From Nitrospirota bacterium (lineage in GTDB: Bacteria; Nitrospirota; Thermodesulfovibrionia; Thermodesulfovibrionales; JdFR-85), in contig DROX01000128.1 in assembly GCA_011321725.1 (NCBI GenBank), positions 1-48,803 of the forward strand: DNA of 48,803 bases, written 5' to 3'. Below the pieces are notes generated by a model that was not told where the DNA came from, did no database searches, and saw only the letters and a program-made list of their open reading frames with translations. This document shows, one piece after another, positions 12,087 to 19,661 of the stretch. The first letter of the stretch is position 1, and every line of letters starts with the position of its first letter. Position numbers and translations under genes: made by a program.

Positions 12087-13831
12087 ACCCTTGAAACCTC
12101 CTTCAGGAGACCATCCTGGAGCTGGAAGACCCTGTCTGCAATCTCAAGCAGAGAGGATCTGTGGGAAATCACTATAACCGTTCTGCCCAGGAAAAGCCTT
12201 CTCATGGATTCCTTCAACCTTCTCTCATTCTTTTCATCAAGGGCTGAGGTAGGCTCATCAAATATCAGAACAGGCGGGTTTCTAAGGAAGGTCCTTGCCA
12301 TGGAGATACGTTGCCTTTGTCCGGAAGAGAGACTAAGCCCCCGCTCACCCACCAGGGTATTGTAGCCCCTGGGAAACATCTTTATGTCTTCATCTATGCC
12401 TGCCAGCCTTGCTGCTTCAATAACCTCTCTTTCATCAGCATCCATCCTGCCGTATCTGATATTGTTGTAGATGGTGTCATTAAAGAGAAAAACCTCCTGT
12501 GACACAAGACCAATATGCTTCCTCAACCAGTAAGGATCCAGATCTCTTATGTTATGGCCATCTATAAATATGTCACCCCTTGAAGGGAGATAGAACCTGA
12601 GGACGAGATTGACAAAGGTGGTCTTGCCAGCCCCGCTTGGTCCAGCAAGTACAATAGTCTCGCCGGGTCTGATAAGGCAGTTGATACCCTTTAAAACATC
12701 CACCTCACCGTCATAGGAAAAGTAGAGATCCTTGAAGAGGATCTCCCCCCTGAGCACAGATGGCATATAGAGTTTTTTATCTGTCACCTCAGGTAGATAC
12801 ATGAAGAGTTCCTTTAATCTATCCATTGATGCAAGGGATGGCTGTAACATAATATGCGTGTAGGAGAGTGCTGTTGCTGACTGAGTCAGGTAGAGTATAT
12901 ATGTGCTAAAGGCAACGAAATCACCTATAGTGATGGCCCCCTTCATGATCTCATGGGCACCGGCCCAGATGATCAGGACAGTCAAAAAGATCTGTACAGC
13001 CTTTGAAAGGTACTGAGAGGACTGACCCAGAAGCATCAGTTGCATCCTCTTTCTCAAGAGGTCCTTGAGCTTCCCCGACAGCCTTTTAACCTCCCCCTTC
13101 TCTGTAACAGAAGACTTCACGAGTTCAACTGCTGAGAAGGCCTCCTGGAGACTCTGCGATGTCTCTGCACGGAACTCCCTCTCCTGCCAGCTTGCGGACC
13201 TTATCCGGGCTCCAAAGATGTAACTGATAATAAAATAGAGAGGTAGCACCGTGATGAGTAAAAGGGTTAGCCTTGGACTCAGGCTGAAGAGTATAACAAA
13301 GCCGGAACAGAGGTATACCAGTTTTGTTAGGATCTGAACCATATTATCAAGGAAGAGATGCTGCAGTGCATCAACATCATCAGAGACCCTTGATGTGAGA
13401 TAACCTGATGGTGTCTTTCTGAAGAAGGACAGGGGAAACCTTAAAACATGCTCAAAGAGGGATAGCTGGAGGTTGTAAGTCAAGTGCTGCTGGAACCTCA
13501 CTGAAAGGTAACGCTGCAGTATACCCATGGTGCCTGTAACCAAAGCAAGAACAACAATGGCGGTTAGCAGGAAGGTAAGTGATTCAAGTTGGGTCTTCAC
13601 GGCCGGATAATACTGCTCAAGGGAGAGTGAGGAAAGTATCTCCTTGAGACGAACAAAGCCCTTCTTCATGATAACAAAGTCTATCAGGATCTTGGTACTC
13701 AGCGGTAACAGTGAGGCAAGCATGGTTGTTACTATTCCCAGCAGTATTGCAACCAGACCAATCCATCCTGCAGAACCTGCAAACCTGAAAAAAAACTTTA
13801 TATCTCTTAGACGGAACCTTGTCTCTTTCAT
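12083..13831 (-). CDS. ABC transporter, fused permease-ATPase (exporter type)
   Basis: 582 aa; six-TM ABC membrane domain; GPSGAGKTTFVNLVLRFY Walker A, LSSGQRQRISMARTFLRNPPVLIFDEPTSALDEKNE. Confidence 0.93.
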   Translation of the reverse strand: MKETRFRLRDIKFFFRFAGSAGWIGLVAILLGIVTTMLASLLPLSTKILIDFVIMKKGFVRLKEILSSLSLEQYYPAVKTQLESLTFLLTAIVVLALVTGTMGILQRYLSVRFQQHLTYNLQLSLFEHVLRFPLSFFRKTPSGYLTSRVSDDVDALQHLFLDNMVQILTKLVYLCSGFVILFSLSPRLTLLLITVLPLYFIISYIFGARIRSASWQEREFRAETSQSLQEAFSAVELVKSSVTEKGEVKRLSGKLKDLLRKRMQLMLLGQSSQYLSKAVQIFLTVLIIWAGAHEIMKGAITIGDFVAFSTYILYLTQSATALSYTHIMLQPSLASMDRLKELFMYLPEVTDKKLYMPSVLRGEILFKDLYFSYDGEVDVLKGINCLIRPGETIVLAGPSGAGKTTFVNLVLRFYLPSRGDIFIDGHNIRDLDPYWLRKHIGLVSQEVFLFNDTIYNNIRYGRMDADEREVIEAARLAGIDEDIKMFPRGYNTLVGERGLSLSSGQRQRISMARTFLRNPPVLIFDEPTSALDEKNERRLKESMRRLFLGRTVIVISHRSSLLEIADRVFQLQDGLLKEVSRV

Positions 13832-13992
13832 GACAATACAACTCTTTTAAAGATCAGGTTTAAATCCGCTCATAATTAATACCCTGTCCTTACCTATTGG
13901 TTTATCTGTTTTGCAGGACATTACTGATAATAGTATAAATCATGCAAGGAATATATTGTACAGATCTAAAGGTGGTGAAGAGGGGCATTCCC

Positions 13993-14030
13993 CCATTTAC
14001 TCATCTACTCATTAACTCATCAACTGCTCA
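13993..14030. repeat. Short octamer array (CCATTTAC TCATCTAC TCATTAAC TCATCAAC TGCTCA)
   Basis: 8-bp periodicity; same family (reverse orientation) as the other dispersed ATGRGTRR arrays. Confidence 0.6.
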
Positions 14031-14033
14031 TGC

Positions 14034-15161
14034 TTACTTGTCAACTATCGTACCGGTAAAGCCATCTCTTATCTCTCTTGCACTGAGCGGGATATTGGGT
14101 ACATTGGCATTGCCCGGCCTTGTTATGACATGGATAAATTTTGTCCCCCTCACATCATCCTCCATGGCTGCCACTATTGCCCTTTTTGTGGAGACCCTGT
14201 AAATGTTTCTTATCCCGAAGCCCCCAGCCACAACTGCCAGGTCTGTAACCCTCTCGGTATGGGTGGGCTGGTTCCCGGTGGAACCATAGGCAGCATTGTC
14301 TATGGCGAGTATCGTCAGGTTTGAGGGGTTAAAGAAGGCCGTGGTGCCCAGTATGCCTGGGTTCATCATGAGGCTTCCATCACCATCAATTACATAGACC
14401 TTCCTGGTTGTGTTGAGTGAAACCCCCAGGCCAATTGGGGTTGCCATGCCCATGCTTCCAAGCATATAGAAGTTTGATGGCTGGTGCAGTATCTGATAAA
14501 GCTCCTTTGAAGGTATACCCAGGTTTGAGATTACAAGGTTGTCTCTCAGATAATCCTTTACTATCTCAATAGCCTGGTATCTTGTCAGCCTTGCCTTCAT
14601 TCTTGCTCTCTTCTGATTGAACTCCCGGCACTGAAAGACCCTCTCTCTTTCCGCTGCCTCCAGGGGAATACATCCCTCCCAGACTGCCGGACTCAACAGA
14701 AAGGCATGCACCCTGCCCTCGCTGAAAACCCTCCTTAGCGGGGCCTCAATCCTCCGTATATCATCCTCCCTGTTTATCAGTGTGTAGGGTATCCCCGCTG
14801 CCCTCAGCAGACCTTTCAATGCCCTGCCCATAGGCTTTTGTGCCTCTATGGGCTCTTTGTAGACACCCCTGTGGCTTATGAATATGGGAAGGGGGAGGTT
14901 GTAAAACATGGTAAGCGAAAGGAGGGCATTAAGCATGTTTCCAAGCCCTGAGGACTGTATTATCATTGCAGGATTCCTTTTAGAAAGGGCAGCACCTGCT
15001 GCAATTCCGACACCTTCCTCCTCCCTGGCAAGAGGAATGTACATGCCATGGGTGGAGATCCTCTGCAGCAGAGCCTTGATCCTGTCACAGGGCAGGCCAA
15101 GGACGAAATCCACCCCTGCGGCTTTTAGTATCTCTATGAATCTGTCTTCAGGTGATCGCAC
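14034..15161 (-). CDS. Fused sulfopyruvate decarboxylase-like protein (ComDE type, ThDP-dependent)
   Basis: 375 aa; N-terminal VDFVLGLPCDRIKALL...REEEGVGIAAGAALSKRNPAMIIQSSGLGNMLNAL (alpha-like) and C-terminal MLGSMGMATPIGLGVSLNTTRKVYVIDGDGSLMMNPGILGT (ThDP-binding beta-like). Confidence 0.8.
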   Translation of the reverse strand: MRSPEDRFIEILKAAGVDFVLGLPCDRIKALLQRISTHGMYIPLAREEEGVGIAAGAALSKRNPAMIIQSSGLGNMLNALLSLTMFYNLPLPIFISHRGVYKEPIEAQKPMGRALKGLLRAAGIPYTLINREDDIRRIEAPLRRVFSEGRVHAFLLSPAVWEGCIPLEAAERERVFQCREFNQKRARMKARLTRYQAIEIVKDYLRDNLVISNLGIPSKELYQILHQPSNFYMLGSMGMATPIGLGVSLNTTRKVYVIDGDGSLMMNPGILGTTAFFNPSNLTILAIDNAAYGSTGNQPTHTERVTDLAVVAGGFGIRNIYRVSTKRAIVAAMEDDVRGTKFIHVITRPGNANVPNIPLSAREIRDGFTGTIVDK

Positions 15162-16396
15162 AGTATGGCCTCAATCTCGCTGTCAGTAATGGACCTGGAT
15201 ATGAAAACAGGCTCTGCTATAAAGGTACCTATCTCTCTTTCCACCCTCTTTTCTCCACCACCGGTGATATTTAATAGTACCATGTCATCCCTATTTATCT
15301 CACCATCTTTAAGTGCCTTGAAAAGTGATGCAACAGCCACACCAGCAGCTGGCACAATATCAATCCCCTCGGTGCTCTCAAATACCTTCATCGCCATGTA
15401 GACCTCTGTGTTTGTTATGCCGTACATCATCCCTTCTGTGGACTTCAGGGCATCATACACACCGCCCATCACAGAGTAGGCAGGGTAGCGGTTTGACAGC
15501 ACCCTTGTGGTTATCTCATTGATCAATCCGGGGTCAAGATCCTCCCTGTCAATCTCCCGGCTGCTCCGTTGCCATGCCTTTACCATCGGTGCAAAGGGCA
15601 GGTTCTGTGAAAGATGTAGCCTTGGCGGCCTGCTACCATAACGGCCGTCAATGACAAGCCTCTCTGCCATCTCCCACACACCGATCGCACCTGTTCCACT
15701 GCCAACAGCCTGGAAATAATGATCAGGCATCCTGCCCATAACCTGAACCGCCTCAAGCAGGACCACTCCCAGTGCATCCCTCTTGGCAATGTTCTTCACC
15801 CCTCCCTCAAAGGGCATCCCCATGGCAGTGGATATCCTTCTTGCCACATCAATTGCATCAGAGTAGTCACCGTCAGAGACGGCAACAGTTGGTACATTCA
15901 CAGGCTCCACAAGATACCACATCTCAAGGAGACACATCCGTGGTACTACTACAACTGCAGGAAAGGCCGAAACCGCGGAGAGATGGACAAAGGCCCTTGC
16001 AGTGTTTCCTGCAGAGGCCACCACAAGGCCTGCCACGCCATTCTCCCTTGCATTCTGCATGACCACCGCTGCCTCGTACTCCTTGAATGTACAGGTCTTT
16101 ACCAGGGCCCCCCGTTCTGGCCAGTAGCCATTGAAGGCGATATAGAGGTTTTTCATTCCTGTAAAGGAGGCAAGGGCCTCTGACTTGTACACAAGGGGAG
16201 CAGGCTGGGAGAAATCAGCATCATGGACAGGCAGCCAGTTGAAACGCCAGATACCTTCTTTGTTATCGCTGATTCTCAACTGCCTGTCCTCATATTCTGT
16301 GATCAGAAGTGAATCCTTGCAGTGCTCACAGAACGCACAGTATGTATCCTCAAGGATAGCCCCGCATTTACTGCATCTGATCCTGAAATGTGCCAT
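15134..16396 (-). CDS. Cysteate synthase-like / threonine synthase-family PLP enzyme
   Basis: 420 aa; N-terminal zinc-ribbon-like CSKCGAILEDTYCAFCEHC; NLYIAFNGYWPERGALVKTCTFKEYEAAVV and ASAGNTARAF; adjacent to the ComDE-like gene as in Methanosarcina. Confidence 0.75.
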   Translation of the reverse strand: MAHFRIRCSKCGAILEDTYCAFCEHCKDSLLITEYEDRQLRISDNKEGIWRFNWLPVHDADFSQPAPLVYKSEALASFTGMKNLYIAFNGYWPERGALVKTCTFKEYEAAVVMQNARENGVAGLVVASAGNTARAFVHLSAVSAFPAVVVVPRMCLLEMWYLVEPVNVPTVAVSDGDYSDAIDVARRISTAMGMPFEGGVKNIAKRDALGVVLLEAVQVMGRMPDHYFQAVGSGTGAIGVWEMAERLVIDGRYGSRPPRLHLSQNLPFAPMVKAWQRSSREIDREDLDPGLINEITTRVLSNRYPAYSVMGGVYDALKSTEGMMYGITNTEVYMAMKVFESTEGIDIVPAAGVAVASLFKALKDGEINRDDMVLLNITGGGEKRVEREIGTFIAEPVFISRSITDSEIEAILCDHLKTDS

Positions 16397-16462
16397 AAAT
16401 CCTCCTTTTATTGTGTAACCCTCTATGGGACAGGGGGTATCAATGGGGTAACATAACCCTGT

Positions 16463-17659
16463 TCAAGTAACAAACCCTGATAGCAGTTCCATAATATCAA
16501 CAATCATGATCTTCCTGTGATAACCCCTCATCGCCTCATTCACCTTTTCGTAACAGGCAGGGCAACTCAGTACCAGTCTGTGGGCACCCTTCTCATATGC
16601 CTCATCAATGCTGAGGCGGGCAATGGCAGTGGCATTTTCATGGAACACCTTCCTTGCCGCTCCCCCTGCACCACAGCATCGCGAGAGCCTGCCCCATCTG
16701 TCAAACTCAACAAGCTCCACACCAGGGATTGCCTGCAGGATCTCTCTGGGCTCCCTTATCACACCCACCCCCCTGCTGAGATAACAGGGGTCATGATAGA
16801 TGAGTCTTTCCCGTAACTCTCCTCTGATCTTCAACCCTCCCTCTCTGAGTGCCCTGAGCACGTACTGGGTAATGTGGATGATCCTGAAGGGAAGCCTCTC
16901 ACCGTAGTAGTAGGGCCAGTCCTTGCTCATCATGTTTACACAGCATGGACATGAACAGATCAGCTCCCTCACCCCCCTGTCCCTGTATGCCTGAACAAGC
17001 CTCTTTACCAGTGCCTCCAGTGGTTCATGCTGCCCGGTGATATAAAGGGGAAAGCCACAACAGACCTCCTCTTCAGCTTCCAGCATGGTGAACTCCCTTC
17101 CGATAGCCCTTAGCACCATCAGGTCACCCCTCACCATTGGCTGTGCCTGGTATGCGCCGGTACAACCCACATAGTATGCTATCTCAGCCCTTCTGGCTGG
17201 CTCAGGCCCTTCCGGGAACCATGGACTGTATCTCTCCGAGGCAGGTTGATTGTAGGGGTTACCTGTGCTTTCAATCGCACCCGGTATCTCGGCCTGGGAC
17301 CCCATGGGTCCCAGCCCCCTCTTTACCATCTCCCGTCTGAGCAGCGGCCAGAGCCTCTGTGTATCAATCCCTGCAGGGCATACCTCACCGCATGCCCCGC
17401 AGGTGGTACACTCAAATACAGCCCTTGTGAAATCCCCGAGGAGTTGTTCAGGGAGATCCCTGCCGGTGATGAGGGCACGGAGTGATTCTGTTTTTTCTAT
17501 GAAACTCCTGTATATTCTTATCTTCTCCGATGGTGCTATGGCGATCCTGCCTGTTACCTCCTGTACAGGACAGTATCTCAGACACTCCCTGCACTGGGTA
17601 CAGGCCTTGATCTCTGCCATCTCCTTCCGGCCAAGCCCTTCTGTAAAGCCTCTGACCAT
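16463..17659 (-). CDS. Heterodisulfide reductase HdrD-like iron-sulfur protein with two CCG domains
   Basis: 398 aa; two 4Fe-4S motifs (CTQCRECLRYCP, CTTCGACGEVCP) and two CCG-type motifs (EEVCCGFP...CSCPCC; SRCCGAGG...SCPACYEK). Confidence 0.85.
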   Translation of the reverse strand: MVRGFTEGLGRKEMAEIKACTQCRECLRYCPVQEVTGRIAIAPSEKIRIYRSFIEKTESLRALITGRDLPEQLLGDFTRAVFECTTCGACGEVCPAGIDTQRLWPLLRREMVKRGLGPMGSQAEIPGAIESTGNPYNQPASERYSPWFPEGPEPARRAEIAYYVGCTGAYQAQPMVRGDLMVLRAIGREFTMLEAEEEVCCGFPLYITGQHEPLEALVKRLVQAYRDRGVRELICSCPCCVNMMSKDWPYYYGERLPFRIIHITQYVLRALREGGLKIRGELRERLIYHDPCYLSRGVGVIREPREILQAIPGVELVEFDRWGRLSRCCGAGGAARKVFHENATAIARLSIDEAYEKGAHRLVLSCPACYEKVNEAMRGYHRKIMIVDIMELLSGFVT

Positions 17660-17661
17660 CT

Positions 17662-18327
17662 TCAGATCCTGAAGCCCTCGCGTCTTCTTGCCTCTGAAAT
17701 GGTTACGGGAGCGGTCAGGACATGTGAGGGGAGGTACAGGAGCAACACAAGCCCGGCCAGGTAATGGAGCATAAAGAGTCTGCCCTCGGGGAGGGGCTGG
17801 AAGGAGAATGTAAAGAGCCCCACCATGAACCTCTTGACCTCAACGATGTCTGTCCTGTAGATGTACCTCATAAGGAGGCCGCTAACACTTATAATCAAAA
17901 GAATGATGATGAGGCAGAGATTTCCCGGAGAAATGTATCTCCTCCAGTCCACAGATGCCCTCACAACCAGGATATAAAGGAGACTCAGGGGCATTAAAAG
18001 CCCCGCATATTTACCCATACACACGATATGTGACCACCAGGAGGGAAGCCCAACAAGGATGTATCTCAGGTGGGCAAGAAGGACAATTATAAAGGATAGA
18101 TGAAACAACCACTCACCGAGCCACAGGGGCTTGTTGATCCTGAAAAGTCTCGTAAAGAAAATCACATCCAGCAGCGACAGCATGTAGAGAACCGTTCTGG
18201 GGTATGTGCTGTCATTGAGATAGACCTGATCCTGCCCTTGAGCCCTGCACAGTAGCAGTATATTCATGACCCCTTTGATATAAAGGAGTGCGATTACAAT
18301 GTATGTGATTATGATTATGAACATCAA
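17662..18327 (-). CDS. HdrE/NarI-like b-type cytochrome membrane subunit
   Basis: 221 aa, multiple TM helices with membrane histidines (WLFHLSFIIVLLAHLRYILVG; FMLHYLAGLVLLLYLPSHVLTAP); immediately upstream of the HdrD-like gene. Confidence 0.75.
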   Translation of the reverse strand: MMFIIIITYIVIALLYIKGVMNILLLCRAQGQDQVYLNDSTYPRTVLYMLSLLDVIFFTRLFRINKPLWLGEWLFHLSFIIVLLAHLRYILVGLPSWWSHIVCMGKYAGLLMPLSLLYILVVRASVDWRRYISPGNLCLIIILLIISVSGLLMRYIYRTDIVEVKRFMVGLFTFSFQPLPEGRLFMLHYLAGLVLLLYLPSHVLTAPVTISEARRREGFRI

Positions 18328-18357
18328 AACATCTGGGCTCTCTCACCCTTAAAGGGA

Positions 18358-19299
18358 CTATTCAAGCATCAGTGGTGATTTCATGAACTCTGTCCTCTGC
18401 GCAGAGCGAACCGTATTTTCAAGGAGCATTGAGATGGTTACAGGTCCTACCCCGCCTGGTACAGGCGTGATATAGGATGCCTTCTCCTTTACTGTCTCAA
18501 ACTCCACATCACCAACAATGCTGCCATCCTCAAGCACGTTTATACCTATGTCCACCACCACGGCGCCCTCCTTGACCATGTCAGCCTTTATCAGCCCCCT
18601 TACACCAGTGGCTGAACAGAGGATATCAGCCTGTCTTGTAAAATGGCCAAGGTCATGGGTATTCTTGTGGCAGACAGTAACTGTGGCCTCCTTGGCAAGT
18701 AACATCATGGATAGGGGTTTGCCCACCGCAAGGCTTTTGCCCACGACAACGGCATGTTTGCCTTTGAAGTCTATGTTGTGGTGCTCAAGGAGTCTTATCA
18801 CACCGAAGGGGGTACAGGGAAGGAAACTTGTGACACTGGGCATGAACCTGCATTCATGGAGAAGCTCGTATGTCCCCTCCTTGAATATCTGGAATGTGGA
18901 TTCATCAGCAGCAAGCCTGCCCACTGAGATGGCACCAAGGCCGTCTATATCCTTCTCGGGAACTATCTCGTTTACAACCCTTCTCGCGTTGATCCTCCTT
19001 GGAAGCGGGAAGAGCACAAGCAGACCATTGATCCTCTCGTCTCTGTTGATTTCATGGATCACATTGAGTATCTCGTTCACTGAACTGTCCTCTGGCAATC
19101 TGAACTGATATGCCCTTATGCCCACCTTGTTGCATGCCTTCAGTGTGGCATTGTAATAGGAAAGGGATGATAGATTCTCTCCAACCAGCAGAAGTCCCAG
19201 GCCAACGTCTATCCCGTACTCCCTGAGTTGCTCCACATCCTCCCTTACCTTCTCCTTGATCTCCTCGGCAAGCCTCTTGCCATCCATAATGACTGCCAT
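18358..19299 (-). CDS. folD: Bifunctional methylene-tetrahydrofolate dehydrogenase/cyclohydrolase
   Basis: MAVIMDGKRLAEEIKEKV, PEKDIDGLGAISVGRLA, VVVGKSLAVGKPLSMMLLAKEATVTVCHKNT, YITPVPGGVGPVTISMLLENT. Confidence 0.93.
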   Translation of the reverse strand: MAVIMDGKRLAEEIKEKVREDVEQLREYGIDVGLGLLLVGENLSSLSYYNATLKACNKVGIRAYQFRLPEDSSVNEILNVIHEINRDERINGLLVLFPLPRRINARRVVNEIVPEKDIDGLGAISVGRLAADESTFQIFKEGTYELLHECRFMPSVTSFLPCTPFGVIRLLEHHNIDFKGKHAVVVGKSLAVGKPLSMMLLAKEATVTVCHKNTHDLGHFTRQADILCSATGVRGLIKADMVKEGAVVVDIGINVLEDGSIVGDVEFETVKEKASYITPVPGGVGPVTISMLLENTVRSAQRTEFMKSPLMLE

Positions 19300-19316
19300 A
19301 GACTACCTCCTGGTTA

Positions 19317-19637
19317 TCAGTTTTTTTCATTATGAATCTCTATTTTCACATTCCTTGCCACAGCAAGTCCAGCCTCAACCTCAAGGGCCTTGAGAACCGC
19401 CACGGGTACAGGGCAGGAGACATGTCTGAGACAGTTGTTTGATGCACGGAAAACAGGGTTGTTAAAGATGGCCTTGAAGGCATCCATCATCTCAAGCTCC
19501 TTCAGCTCCTCCGCCAGCTTCTTAACCATCTCACAACCAGATCTGATCTCTATATTGAACCTGCTGTCTTCTGATTTTGACAGTACAATTATGCTCTCAA
19601 AACCACAGGCACCTGAATTGACTTTTACCCTGGTCAA
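19317..19637 (-). CDS. Small conserved Cys-containing protein (possibly DUF6951-like)
   Basis: 106 aa; MTRVKVNSGACGFESIIVLSK...RSGCEMVKKLAEELKE...NNCLRHVSCPVPVAVLKALEVEAGLAV; in a corrinoid methyltransferase operon. Confidence 0.6.
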   Translation of the reverse strand: MTRVKVNSGACGFESIIVLSKSEDSRFNIEIRSGCEMVKKLAEELKELEMMDAFKAIFNNPVFRASNNCLRHVSCPVPVAVLKALEVEAGLAVARNVKIEIHNEKN

Positions 19638-19661
19638 AGAACCTCCTTTTGTCTTTCCTGT

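Noticed and set aside
8948-13831. Lasso peptide cluster interpretation
   Set aside because: HprK-like, RRE and ABC genes fit, but no asparagine-synthetase-like cyclase or transglutaminase-like protease is present, and a radical SAM/SPASM enzyme is.
15134-16396. Housekeeping threonine synthase (thrC) interpretation
   Set aside because: Kept as an alternative only: the pairing with a ComDE-like decarboxylase and the FNGYWPERGA motif favour cysteate synthase; a phylogeny would decide.
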